Below are positions 48,301 to 60,245 of a DNA stretch of 64,000 bases, piece after piece (position 1 is the stretch's first letter; each line of letters starts with the position of its first letter). A model generated the notes under the pieces. The model was not told the DNA's origin, did no database searches, and worked only from the letters and a program-made list of their open reading frames with translations. Made by a program: the position numbers and the translations under genes. The DNA is from Reticulitermes lucifugus. Lineage: Eukaryota > Arthropoda > Insecta > Blattodea > Rhinotermitidae. Location of the stretch: contig JAKCWW010000103.1 in NCBI GenBank assembly GCA_026260175.1, positions 101,564 to 165,563 on the forward strand, read 5' to 3'.

Positions 48301-49081
48301 GGATAGTCTCCGAACTTGGTCTGGTAGTCGAAGACATAGAGGTAGGAGTTTCTTCTCGCAGCGGAATGCAGGTCCGCCGTATGGACGACGGGAGCCACTA
48401 CTTGGGCATCGCTTAGAGCTTCCAGTGTTTCATCTCTGATATTAATTGGATGCTGCACTGGCCGCTCCCAGTCTGTGTACTCGTTCACAATAGTTGCGAG
48501 AATCTCCGACAGATGGAAGCGGTATGTATTCCTTACAAATGTCCTCAATATCCTGGAACGCCTGTCCGCTTCGATCCCATATTGAACATCCTCCCCAGAA
48601 AAAGCAAAGTACGCCTCCGCCTTAACAACACCAAGAAGCAGGTCATATCTTGAAAGCTTCGACACCACGGACTTTCTCAAGAGGACACTGTTCAGCGTGT
48701 TATCAGAACTACCACTGGAGCCTGAACTACTAGAACTACCAGGACTCCCACTCCCACCCACGTAGTCACCATATCTCGAGGAAATATCTGCGTTACTACT
48801 GGGTCCACTACCCCCACCGCTTGGGGGTTCCCCATTGTCAATAACGACGCCGTCGATTGAGGGCCCGAAAGCTGATGAGAATTCAGGTGCCTCTACAGGA
48901 GTGGCCAGTAGTGCGTCCAGTGGCCGTTCACGTAGGCATTTGAGCAGGTGTGGCTGGGGTAGATCTGGCGAACAGTTGGCGTGGCGAGCTACTTGCTGGG
49001 CGTACCGAGCCGGGTTCTCTACCAGCGCCCAAGGACTCAGCCCTGAACCGCTCATCAAGACGGCTCGGTGGAACAGCAGAC
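48297..49081 (-). CDS. Neuroligin, internal exon (carboxylesterase-like extracellular domain)
   Basis: Neuroligins are single-pass postsynaptic adhesion proteins that bind neurexins through a catalytically dead cholinesterase-like ectodomain. This exon begins with the last two bases of a split glycine codon, then 261 codons, and ends in phase 0. Residues 1-20 read LLFHRAVLMSGSGLSPWALV, the segment just after the nucleophile elbow in this family. C36 and C49 are the likely conserved disulfide pair; FGPSIDGVVID (71-81), LLGVVKAEAYFAF (148-160, E155 at the position of the esterase acidic residue), a helical block at 164-203, and YVFDYQTKFGDYPQ at the end are all neuroligin-like. Residues 85-125 form an unusual Gly/Ser-rich linker. 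The exon carrying the elbow and the C-terminal exon (esterase histidine, membrane segment) are not seen. An open frame running on past the donor is intron. The family is confident; which insect paralogue is not. Confidence 0.93.
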
Positions 49082-49106
49082 CTGAAAAATGCCAGGGATG
49101 TAACAG
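49082..49106 (-). other. 3' splice acceptor of the neuroligin exon
   Basis: On the minus strand the intron ends in a short pyrimidine tract and catttttcag, directly before GT-CTG-CTG-TTC-CAC. The reading frame joins family-typical residues immediately at this point, which fixes the exon start at 49081. Confidence 0.85.
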
Positions 49107-52100
49107 TGGAGAATTAAAGTTTTGAAACTGATCTTAAGGGTCTAGGCTGTAAGTGGACATGACTGGGCAGAATGAACAGTGATAGGGCTTCGGGAAATAT
49201 TGCGAGAACCAAGCTTCACACAGGTGAAATATATTGGTATTTGTTTTGATTTTTAGGTTAAGTGACGGGAGACTGAGATGACAACATTTCGAACTGAATA
49301 ACAGCATTACTTACTGAAAACGAACGTAATCTTAATTTTCTCATAAATTTAATTTTGGGTCGTTTCGGTGATTTATGCATTTTTGCTTTATTCTGGTAAG
49401 AAGAGATGACCATTTGGTTTACTCTGAGTTTCTTGTCAGATCAATTGCCATCTAGAATATAGTAACATTTGTGCATATTTTTATTGTTAATATTCATGCA
49501 ATTAATGTGAATTACCTTTTGTTTATTCTTTGCTTAATTTGTGTACATCTGACCCTCCGATACTCAGGTTCTACAGTAGAGCTATGATGGCCACATGATT
49601 GAACTAACAACCAAGATATTTACGCCCCGAAACTAACCGAAAATCGAGAACCAATTAGGAGGTATTAGGTGGTCGTCTGTCTCCGTCTCACTATTCTTAC
49701 CCTTCTTTTTCCTTCTTGTTCTCTCCTTCTTATCTTTGCCTTATTTTTCTTTATTTTGTTTTTCTTTTTCCCTTCCTCTTAATTTCATGACATTGACAAT
49801 AATACTTCATACTTATACTTTTCATACTTATTTCAGTCTTTCGTCAATCGAAAGCAAAAGGAAGTAAGACAAGTCTCACAGTTCTGTGAGTTGAACGGCA
49901 CATTCACAACAATTTATTAATACTGTAAACTGCATTTTGTCTTCTCGCTTGTAAAAGAGACTACTACATTTTTGCGAATATGGATTACTTTATTAAGCTG
50001 TAAACGTACAGAAAGTAAACAGTAAAGCAATAGTGACTGATCAGAGACTGAGAGCGAGCTGATAACGGATTTGTGAGCTATTTGAAGCAAAGCCCACATA
50101 TAAGAATATTTGGTTCAGTTCCGTGAAAGAATGGATCGCTTGGGAGAAACTGCTGTGGTGTAAGTTACGCGAGTGGGCGGGAATGTGTTTGACAGCGTAT
50201 TAAGATGTAGGCCAACCAACAAATGCGTCACTTGATTTTCATGTTTTATAAAGATTGACTCCTTTAAACAGTTATTTCTTTGTCAGTGTAATTTTCCAAT
50301 TTTAGATGTAAATTGTAATTGCATTTGCAAAGGTAAGTTAATTCTTGTGCGACTGGATTTTATACTGGCCACAAAATTTGTGTTTTTTAAGAAACGTCTT
50401 ATGGGAAGCCATTTGTTTTAATGCCAATTAAAAGTTTTTCTTCTTTGTTACACGGCGCTGTCTCACATGAAGAATCACAGTTTAGCAAGTGCTGTGTTTC
50501 CTTTCTGACGTAGGAGAGACAATTCCAGTGTCTCACGGATTAATTGCCAACTAGCAAGAAGTAATTTTGCTCACGTCACCGATTTGCCTACCTTCAGTGC
50601 GTGAAGTTTCATTAATCCATTTCAAAGTGCAGATACTATCCAGAAAACAGTTCCGGGTCGACGCTTTTAGATTCGATTGCGGCTAAACGTTGCGTTGTTG
50701 TTGACCTACATACTGCCTTTTAACACGTCACTTCGGGCGCTGTTTTTATTGGATTCGATATTTGTATATGCGGATGTATTACGTGCAGTCATGTGAAAAG
50801 TGATATTACAAAGGCTGACAAAATCCTTGTATATTTTTATAAAAATGAGCTGGGAAACTGGGGTCAGATTCCCGGTAGATGCAGACATATTTCTTTTCGC
50901 CCCTGCTTGAGATAGGACATTTAAGAACAAAAGAAAAGTATAAATATTTACTTTGTTTAATTGTGTGAAAATGTTACGTTGCTTCTGTTGTGTGCTTTAT
51001 AATAGTTCTGTATTTATTTGCGAAATGTTATTAATGCTGTCAAGTCAAGTGGGGTGAAGAATGTCGAACGTGTAGCGCGCATGGTTGAGATGATTTTAAT
51101 GTAAAATTTTAGTCGAAAAACTTGAAGGAAGGAGACACTCGGATGACCGAGTTGCAGGAGGAAGAATAATATTTTGAATCTTACAGTAATTGGGTGTAAT
51201 GTGTGGAATGAATATATCTGGTTGAGGATTAGGTTTCACAGGTCGTTTCTTATGAATCAGTGGTGAAACTTATTAGCAATTCGTGAAAATGTGAGGAACC
51301 ATTAATTTCTCAAGGAGGATTGTGCTGCACAGGGCCGTCTAAAATACACAGGAAAATCAATACAGGGTATTTCACTCAACACAACGTATGTATTAAAAGA
51401 TAAGGTGGCTAGATGTTCCAGTTTTCTATAGAACTCATCCTGAGACCGAATATACGCACGTTAAAATGTGTAGGAAATATTCAGCTAATGATAATGTCTT
51501 GTAATATGTGAAAAAATTTGGGATGTAAAATACAAAAATATATGATACAGTAGTTTTTGTGTTTTCTCTTATGTATAAAACAATTTAAAATTAATGAACT
51601 AAAAATGTTAAAATATTTTTGTTAATCGCTAAGTTAATTACTTTTATACTTTATTGTTTAGCCAGTGTGTCTGCCAGTAGCTGGCCAATAATATGAGATT
51701 AGTTATATACATATGTATTACGCCAACTTATGTTGAAAGTAACAGTTATAATTAAAATAGTTATAATTAAAACAGTAATATTATCAACAGTAATTTTTAC
51801 TTTCTTTTCAAGTTTTAAATTGCGATTACTTATTGTACGTAGTTCTTTCATTAGAATTTCTAGTTTCGTGTATCTTGAATTATTACTTAAGTTTTTATTT
51901 TGGTGATCCTTCAATCAGAATGTCATAGTGTATAATACATGTTAGTTTTCCTTTCTGTAGTGCTATTACGTATCATATTTTTTAATTTGCTTTAGGTGAG
52001 ACTGTTACTTAAAGCGTACGGCTTTATACACTGCCTAACGCTACTCTATGTTTTAGAAGACTGAAATGGAAAGAATAGAAGACTACCACGTCTGTTTCTT

Positions 52101-52394
52101 TCATGAATTGTCCTGTAGAATTTATTATCTAACCTGCTTCGAATATATTTAAACAAACACTATTCCATTTTTCATGAATGGCCTTATTATGTTCTTGAAG
52201 AGGGGAAATAATCTGTTTTTCCTATTGTCTGTGTAGCTTTAGCTGGGAATGTTTGTTGTACTGCGGTTGCAGTTTTTTATGATCCAGTAGATAGTGATGT
52301 AGCAGGAACAGAGATTCATTGAGTTTGGAGTTTGTAGTTTTCTACTGCTGTCTGCCACATGCCAATTCTACCCCAGCTAGAGACATACTATTAA
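49107..52394. other. Probable neuroligin intron, nothing recognised
   Basis: This lies upstream of the exon on its strand. No further neuroligin exon was found. A pyrimidine-rich tract occupies 49690-49790. Confidence 0.45.
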
Positions 52395-53060
52395 CTCACG
52401 TTGCCTGTTCACACCCACAGTCTGTCGCACTAGATAGACATTGCCAACCAACATACACTGCCTATTTACGTGCACAGTCTGTCGCACTAGACAGTGTGAA
52501 CATACACTGCTTGTTCACACCCACAGTCTGTCGCACTAGATAGCCAGTGTGAACATACACTGCTTGTTCNNNNNNNNNNNNNNNNNNNNNNNNNNNNNNN
52601 NNNNNNNNNNNNNNNNNNNNNNNNNNNNNNNNNNNNNNNNNNNNNNNNNNNNNNNNNNNNNNNNNNNNNNNNNNNNNNNNNNNNNNNNNNNNNNNNNNNN
52701 NNNNNNNNNNNNNNNNNNNNNNNNNNNNNNNNNNNNNNNNNNNNNNNNNNNNNNNNNNNNNNNNNNNNNNNNNNNNNNNNNNNNNNNNNNNNNNNNNNNN
52801 NNNNNNNNNNNNNNNNAACATACACTGCTTGTTCACACCCACAGTCTGTCGCACTAGATAGCCAGTGTCAACATACACTGATTGTTCACACCCACAGTCT
52901 GTCGCACTAGATAGCCACTGTCAACATACACTGCCTGTTCACGTGCACAGTTCGTCACACTTCATAGATACTGTCCACATACAAACACACACACACATAC
53001 ACACACACACACTTCACATCCACAGTCTCTCGCACTAGACTGATGCTGTCAACACAGAGT
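52395..53060. repeat. About 53-bp satellite array with assembly gap
   Basis: The unit contains aacatacactgcttgttcac, acccacagtctgtcgcacta and gatagccagtgt. The cacag landmark falls at 52416, 52473 and 52522, then 52840, 52893 and 52946 after the gap, giving spacings of 57, 49, 53 and 53. The last unit is stretched by a (CA)n run at about 52981-53012. Confidence 0.92.
52570..52816. other. Assembly gap (247 N) inside the satellite
   Basis: A run of N within one array. Frames called across it are artefacts. Confidence 0.98.
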
Positions 53061-56000
53061 ATCCGGTTTGAGTAAACAGCAAATGAGAACAGTAGCTCTT
53101 ATGGTTGGTAACTCGTTACCCTTTGCATTTATATTTTACGTTAAGTAAGTAGGCCTTCTTTATACAAGCTGAGCTGTGTTTCTGTACAAAATGTGTATTT
53201 TCTTACTTTATGTATTTCGTTTATGATTTTATGAAATGATTTGAAAAGGTGCGCGCTCCCGTGCTTGTGTATATGCACACGTTGTTAACTTTATGCACTA
53301 TAAATCTATTTATTAATCTTTAAGGATTTTGTGTAACTGGACACCTACCAGATATCTGAAGAAATTGAGGCAGTATATTATTATATTTGAAGGTAGACCT
53401 ATGAAACTGCTGACGAAGTCTGTCTACAGATCTTATTACGTCTTACAAATGGTAAAATTTTCAGGGGCTGTTGAGTGTGGTAGCTTTCTCATAGTATACG
53501 CTTGCAAAATTATATTACTGCGACCTGTCTCAATATTTTAATGAAAAATAATGTTTCTCATTTACTTTACTTATTTTAGATTAATATAGTAATATGACTA
53601 AATACATATGCAGATTGTTTTAACGGTCCACGGCAAGTGCTTGAAGACTTAGCATCAATAAGAATATGCGACAGTAACCACAGGAGTGGTGAATTGTATA
53701 AATGCAAATGAAAATAATGAGCTTTTCAAAATCACTCAGCGCTCAGTATGGCTAAGAATATTTCACTGGAAGTTTAGTGCCATTCTTGGCGTCCTCACTT
53801 CGTGCTTTGCATTACAGTCTCACATATTGGGTTTTATCCTAAATCGATGTAGGCTCTATTGTTCTAGTGTATATTCCTTCGCTATGGATTGAGACTGGGA
53901 AGTTCGGTTGTATTAACGGAGGTGTGTACGTGCTACGATAGTTAGGTGAGTCCAACACTTGCACGAATGGTATACTCGTAAGTCGCGTCGCACGATTCAG
54001 GGTAACATACCCATGCATTCTAGTGTACTTATTTGCTCTGCTGGGCTTACGAGGTGATCCGGCGTTGAATTCTCTGTTTGTAGCTTTGGGAGCTGTAGTG
54101 GAAAAATTCCAGCATGGTCACGACTTTTCGGGTATATCCCTCTTTCAATTTTGCTTATTTTATGTTGTCCGTGTTTAGGTAATGATATAGCCATTGTAAC
54201 AGAACTGAACAGGAAACTCGAGGAAACACATATTTACAAAATTTTACAGAGAAGTGTCGAAGATAAATGTATCAGGATTTGCACTTCGCACGCACGGTCA
54301 GTAATAATGGAACACACGACTATAATTCTATAGATGGCAGCGCTATTTAATTCGCTTAAATCAGCTAACATGTAGTCGAAAACAATGAATATTTGACGGC
54401 AGAAACGATTAGATAAAAGAAGATATATCATTTTGAGAACTTTGGGAAAAAAGCCCATTCATTCAGTAAAGTATTATTGATGCAAACAGTATGACAGTAG
54501 TCCCTTTTAAAGGAACGTAGTGGAGCTTTAAGAATGCGGACACCGAAACAGACCAGACCACACCAGTGTGACTGGTTGGAAGCCTGACAACCGATTTAAA
54601 TGCCGGAGATCCAATTACATGAGTCACGGCCAGACACGAGGACAAATTCTGTCTTGTTTTATTAGGAGCATGACGCCTCAAGTGTCGTTCTTTGCAAGTC
54701 AGGGGAGCAGCTGAAGAGGAAATGTGTCCAGTTTGGACACCGAGTGTGGAGGATGAATGATTCCTGTGCGATGCAAAGGACAGAAAGCATATCAACACAG
54801 ACATTATCCAGAAGGCGTGGAAAGATATCAGGAAGAAGTTGGGATTTAAAGGTAGCTGTTATATTGAGATTTGAGTTAAACGTTTATCAGTGTACACGGC
54901 GCAACATCCCAGAAGACTTGAATCTTCGTTAAAGCACTGTAAGAACCTCAAGTTTCGCATGGTAAATAGTTACAGACGTTTCAGAGGAGGGTACTGCCTC
55001 AGTTTTTAGGGTCTAGCAGTCTAAAAGAGCTCTAGTTCTTGAATATGAAGAAATTACGCTTTTCCGAGACGCCAGTAACTATTCACTACTCGACGCAGCG
55101 TAACATTCCAAAGGACTTGGATCGTAATAATTATTATTTAATTATACAATGAAGTATGCAATAATTTGTCATTTTATCCTGATCTTGAAACAAATGCGGG
55201 CACAAGTGTGAGAAGACACTGAATACTGGCTTTCTTTCATTTATGGGATTATGTGACTGTTACAGTTAGTGCTGTCACATACACGTCTGTGGTGACAAAT
55301 ACGGTATCGGTCTGGTCTCCACATCAGCTTGCGTTGGATCGTTTTGACTGGGGTTGGCTGCATTTTCTGTCTTGCCTACTATTGGTGTGTTTCGATGTGT
55401 CCGTACCGTAAAATATTTTGTAGATGTAGATAATTAAAAATAAGGGTGTTCTTTTAGAAACCTGTACATATTCACACGCGTTTAAAGGTGACACAAAGTC
55501 GCAACGCATTAATTGGATCTACTATATGTTCGGAGAGAGAATACAGTGAATACCTAAGCAGTCAGTTGTCCGAGATAAATTTCTCTGACATGGTTTTTAT
55601 TCAGCTTAAACGCAATTCAGAACGTGAATATACTACAGTTTTAAAGTTGCGGTTTCGCTGCGCTAGACTGTAAGTATCAGGACAATCAATTTTAGGGCGA
55701 TTATTATTCAGAGTGTCAGAAACATAAAGAGGTTCTTGTTATTAATGAACGATCCTCCGAAATGTCGGGGAACAAAGAGTAGCCTTAATGACGACATTGT
55801 AGGGGAAAATACGAGATTTCTACGGAGATAATCTGTTATTGATAAAGTGGGATATGGAAGGAAGGGTGGTGTCGATAATAAGGAAATCATTACACTAAGC
55901 AGAGAGAGCTGGGATAAGCATAATTAAGCCTATACTGTGAGGCTACGTAGTATTTTCTTCGGGTACGAAAGAATTTCTAAAAACAAATGAAATGACACAA

Positions 56001-56429
56001 GTCTGGCAACATACTAAGTTTATCACCTTTATTAGAACAATCGTCGGTAAAGTGTTACATATCTAGGTGGGAAATGCCGTCAAACTGTTGTTGGGAAACT
56101 CAACTGTTACAGAACATTTGGTGCGTTGGATGAAAGTGCGCAAATAATAATAAAGTGTATGTTGCAGAAGTAGGGCGTGAAGGTGTGGGCTGAATTCATC
56201 TGGCTCATTAAGATGGGAAATGTATTGACCAGCAGAGCGAATGTCAGGTTTTCAAGAAAGATTCTCTTGCATGTAGTTATTCATGTAGTTAACGACACAG
56301 TATTCCATTGCTTTAATTTAGGCACAGTCATACCGTTTTGTTGATCAATCTAATTATAAATACAAAATCCGAATAACACAACACTTAGTAGAAGAATGTC
56401 GTATATTCCTTACATTTATTTTACAACAT
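53061..56429. other. Non-coding; two dispersed-repeat fragments
   Basis: No gene recognised. At 54890-54960 ggcgcaacatcccagaagac, ttgaatcttc and cactgtaagaacctcaag match the tailed repeat at 27950-28000. A similar start (cagcgtaacattccaaagga) occurs at 55092. Confidence 0.45.
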
Positions 56430-56459
56430 GTTTCGGCCAATTCATAAGGCCATCATCAG
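56430..56459 (-). other. Hammerhead-like motif, intact core
   Basis: On the minus strand: ctgatga-t-ggcc, a loop, ggcc-gaaac. Core CUGAUGA is perfect, the four-base stem is perfect, and an extra T sits at the stem base. It is followed by atgttgtaaaataaatg. Confidence 0.6.
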
Positions 56460-56766
56460 ACAGTCATACAGTACATGTAAAGGAAATTAGTTTTTAGGAA
56501 GAGGCCTCCCCTTTACAAACAGTGGATATCTTGTTTTATTTTAAAATTAATATTAATATTATTTCAAATAGTGTAATAATAAATGTTTGAAATGTTTAAA
56601 AATGAATGTAATACTAAAATATTCCTATTATGGCTATAGCTGTCAAATGATGCTATTCAAAATATCCTATGTCGTTGACACGAGGTGAGTTACTGTACGA
56701 TATGTTGTTCCGTAGTGGATGCTAAGTTACGTATCTCTTTTTTTAAAGTTAACTGTACGTAGGTTG

Positions 56767-56976
56767 AACAATTTATATCAACAAATGCACACAGACATAT
56801 AATGTCAATAGTTTCTTTCATTAATAACACCCGCTGAAGATGGCGATGTAAACACGCCGAAATACGTACTGGGGAAAGCTATTACTAAAAGAAACTATTG
56901 ACATTATGTGTCTGTGTGCATTTGTTGGTATAAATTGTTCAATTAAGCAAAAATGCACGGTGAATGCAACGTAAAA
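56767..56976. mobile_element. Complete 210-bp foldback element, 34-nt tail, 13-bp target-site duplication
   Basis: tgtacgtaggttg at 56754-56766 recurs exactly at 56977-56989. Arms 56764-56826 and 56880-56942 match at 59 of 63 positions and contain ccaacaaatgcacacagaca or its complement. The 53-nt loop holds a hammerhead-like motif at 56834-56863. The tail at 56943-56976 is exactly 34 nt and, on the minus strand, reads cattcaccgtgcattttt, as in the copies at 29110 and 29532. The element has no coding capacity. Confidence 0.9.
56834..56863 (+). other. Hammerhead-like motif in a foldback loop, intact core
   Basis: ctgaaga-t-ggcg, a loop, cgcc-gaaat: perfect CUGANGA core, perfect GGCG/CGCC stem, GAAA, one unpaired T. 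Confidence 0.6.
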
Positions 56977-57749
56977 TGTACGTAGGTTGTTACAAATATG
57001 ATAAATATGATACTCTTTTAGTAAGTGTTATGCTATTCGGAGTTTATATTTATAATTAGATTCCATTGCTTTATTTAAATAAATGAATTAATTGAATTTG
57101 CCCATAAGGAAATTAACGTTTCTGTCTTTTACAAACAGGTTGCAGAAAACTGACAGTTGCGGATGCGTGAAACTGTGAACCAAGCTGTCGAGGGTAAGTT
57201 GCTACAGCTGATGGCTTAAATTTAAATATTTGGAAGAAATAAACAAACTGTTCGGGTACCAAACACCCTTTTCGACATTACATACGACGTAGAGCTACAA
57301 CACGCATGCGCGTAACATAAACATTCACCCAAGTTTACCACCCGATTCACATAACTGGTTTACTACAGAGTGCTCTCCTACACAGTACATATCATAACAT
57401 CGACTACAGGCTTGTACATTTTTAAAACTATCACTATATGATTTTTATAGCTTGTTCCATAACACTAACTTCTAAATTATGTGTTGTTACCAGCACATCG
57501 TAGCCACTACCTACATTCAGAATTGTTAATAACTTCACAGGAGTTTATCCATATTTGGATCGAAGACGACTGCATGTAGATGTTCGCATGCAGAAGCGTA
57601 ACACACGAAATGTAATAGAAGACATCATGATTGATACTAATTTTTAATAATTTTATTCTCCCTTTTTTAAATTACTGTTATCTTTAATAATGTTTTAAAC
57701 TTTTATCTTTTACATATCGACAACAGATTTCCTTTGTATATAAATCTCC

Positions 57750-57776
57750 CTGAAGATAGCTAATTCGAGCAGAAAC
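57750..57776 (+). other. Hammerhead-like motif, weak stem
   Basis: ctgaaga-t-agct, a loop, agca-gaaac. The core is intact but the stem is weak. It is followed by atgtaggagaatatgcattt, like the 3' flank of other copies. Confidence 0.45.
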
Positions 57777-58431
57777 ATGTAGGAGAATATGCATTTTAAG
57801 GTAATACAGTTTAAATATCTGTCAACCCTAAGTGCATCTTGTTGGAATTGTATGAATAATATTTCGAAGACCGGTTGTGCACTGACATAGTTACCAGTAC
57901 CAGGAATGCAATTAAGTCATAAGTCGGTTATACACACAAGTAAGACAGGAACTGCTTTAAATTTTTGTAGACCTTTCGTCTAACCTATATTTAAAAGTTC
58001 AAATTCAAGGTGACAGAAGACACAAGATAACTCCATTGTAAAGACAAATTAGTTAATATTGTTCATGAAAATAATCACTCTGTATTTCGAGGATTGTACG
58101 AAATACACAAGCACACTGTGCGGGGAAAATGTAAAACCCTTTGTAATTTTACTTGTCGTGCCACTGTGCTGTATAGATCGTGATTAGCTGCCGTCTGTAT
58201 GTTCAATTTTGATGTCTGGGTAAGGCTTTAACGGGTGTTGAGGTTGAACTGCTTCTAACGTCACTCGGCTTGCCGGCAATTCGTATTGTATTTCTTCTTA
58301 TGTCCTTCAATAGAATGTCCATATAGTATCCTTAAATATGTCACCGACTCTATCCTATCGAGTCCTTGCCTCATGAATTTCATAAACATATTCCCGTATT
58401 ACTCAGCGCCATATAACATGGAAGTTAAAAT
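57777..58431. other. Non-coding, nothing recognised
   Basis: No recognised element between the last hammerhead-like motif and the RT remnant. Confidence 0.45.
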
Positions 58432-58737
58432 CATTCATTCATTCATTCATTCTGTAGTCTGTTTTACGACAGGTCCACAGGCTCTTCCAAAGCAAGTTCT
58501 GAACAGACTGCGAGTTAGTGCGTTCTCTTTCAATTTACAGTGTCCTATCTTTTCCGTAAGGTCATCTAGTAGCTCCTTACGTCTTCTTCCTCGTCTTCCC
58601 GTCACTTATAACGTTCCCTCTATTTTCCCTCAAAGACTGTTTTAGAAGGCAGTTCATCAGCACAATGTGACCAATCCAGTTAGCCTCCCTCTTTTTTGTT
58701 GTATGTAGGATATTCCTCTCTTCTTTGAATTTAAAAT
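58432..58737 (-). pseudogene. RT C-terminal remnant, second family, with (GAAT)n tail
   Basis: On the minus strand: RNILHTTKKREANWIGHIV, then a frameshift, GRRGRRRKELLDDL, KLKENALTRSLFRT and CFGRACGPVVKQTTE with a stop. The 3' end is a (gaat)n run (58432-58452), the usual simple-repeat tail of such a retrotransposon. It is 5'-truncated near 58737, at the same part of the protein as the 34243 copy. The plus-strand open frame here is antisense. Confidence 0.82.
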
Positions 58738-59976
58738 AGCGTCTTCAAATAATATAATAATTAATAAGTCATACGTTTTAATTCCAAACCCAATTTTAAC
58801 TTTACATTAGGTTTAGTGTGGAAATTCTGCATTAAAGCTTGGAGATAATTCACTCTTTTAAAAACACTTTTGAAAACAATTTTAAAAAATAACTGGACTA
58901 TTATATTGACTGCTTCACATGAACGTATTTTTAAATGTTTGTTTTATTAGTTTGACAGTTGATATGCCAGTGCTGTCAGCTACTTTAGGGTTTAAGAACT
59001 TCGTATTCGCACACGGATTGGGTCTATATTTAAGGCGTTTGTCTGAATTAAAACGGATTATCTTTAATCACTATTAGTCACGCGTTCTTTAAAATAGAGA
59101 TCCATTAATTTTTCTCGTTTGTCGAAGAAAACTTACTCTGAAATATTATTTCATCAAGTTTCGCCTTTTAGGTAGTTAAGTCTTAATGTAACAGACAAAT
59201 GCTTTATACGGTGGGCAGCTTATTAAGGCCTTAGTAATAAAATTTTCGGCCTTTGTTCTTTATGGGTTGTTTAAAGACTGTCAGTATCGAAGGATATACA
59301 GCGTCGTTCAATAATTGTGGCTGGACGGTCAGTTGCTGATGGATCTGTAATCGCTGCTGATGTCATCACAGAAGTTAGTGCCATAACGTTCATCCACATA
59401 TTGAAGTTGTTTTTTGAAATTGAAATATAATTAACATAAGGAACCTTGCACGTTTTCCCTTGCACAACAGTTTTTCTTCCCTCGTATCACATCACGCTGC
59501 ATCTGAGCTGTGAAAGGTTGTTGAGAGTTTGGCAGTTTGGAGCTCATCAAGGGGGGGGGGCGGAATGGAAATGGCTTTTGGGAACTACGCACCCACTCAA
59601 GCATCATTTACAGAGTTCTGGGAGTGATGAACACGTACTACAAAGAAAATTATTACAGTGCAGGTTGAAGAAAAATAGGTCATTGATCAAGTCTGCATTC
59701 TCATTTTTGGGAAAGGCTTTAGACACTGGCTTTAAAAACAACAGTAAAATTGAGTAGACGGCGTCTACCGGCACCTACTTGCATCTAGCCGCTTCTACCC
59801 GCATCTGCCACCATGTCCAGCCCTGGGAAAGAGGATGCATGAAAAGTAACTGTTGTGTGATAATACCAGCCAGAAATGATGATATACCCAGCGTTCGGTG
59901 ACTCAGAATGATTTGTTCTCGTTTGTTTCGGCATGTTATTAAAAAAGTTGTAAATTTGTTGACAGTCTGGAAAAAG
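58738..59976. other. Non-coding, nothing recognised
   Basis: No gene recognised. A G9 run lies near 59552. Confidence 0.45.
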
Positions 59977-60097
59977 TTGTACAGGTGAAGCTATCCCTGC
60001 TACGCCATGAAGGCATGTGAGGGTGTGGAAGCATACCTCCTGCTATTCTTAGCTTCTTCGCTGGATGGAGGTGAGAGGTCAGCTTCACCCTCAGGCT
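59977..60097 (-). mobile_element. SINE fragment, aggtaaa-tailed family
   Basis: acaggtgaagctatccctgc, tacgccatgaaggcatg and gagaggtcagcttcac follow the family order at 7406-7520. It stops abruptly where another SINE family begins. Confidence 0.6.
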
Positions 60098-60245
60098 GTT
60101 AGTCGCCGTCCGTAATCGCGGAGGGCTCGGTTCGATTCGTGACTACTCCGTGTGGGATTTCTGGTGGGCAAAGTCGCTTTGGGACACAGTTTTCTCGAAG
60201 TGCTTCGGTTTTCCTATGTCATTATCATTCCACCAATTCTCCATA
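60098..60245 (+). mobile_element. SINE fragment, second family, fused to the preceding SINE
   Basis: ctgttagtcgccgtccgtaa, B-box-like ggttcgattcgtgac, ggtgggcaaagtcgctttgg and cattccaccaattctcc match 9128-9290. The head is fused directly to a fragment of another SINE family. Confidence 0.65.

Noticed and set aside
52395-53060. CRISPR-like repeat array
   Set aside because: Repeats are contiguous with no unique spacers, and the host is an animal. It is a satellite.
29654-56863. Claim that these are active ribozymes
   Set aside because: Every copy has an extra base between core and stem, some cores are altered, and the cleavage-site helix was not verified. Only 'hammerhead-like' is supported.
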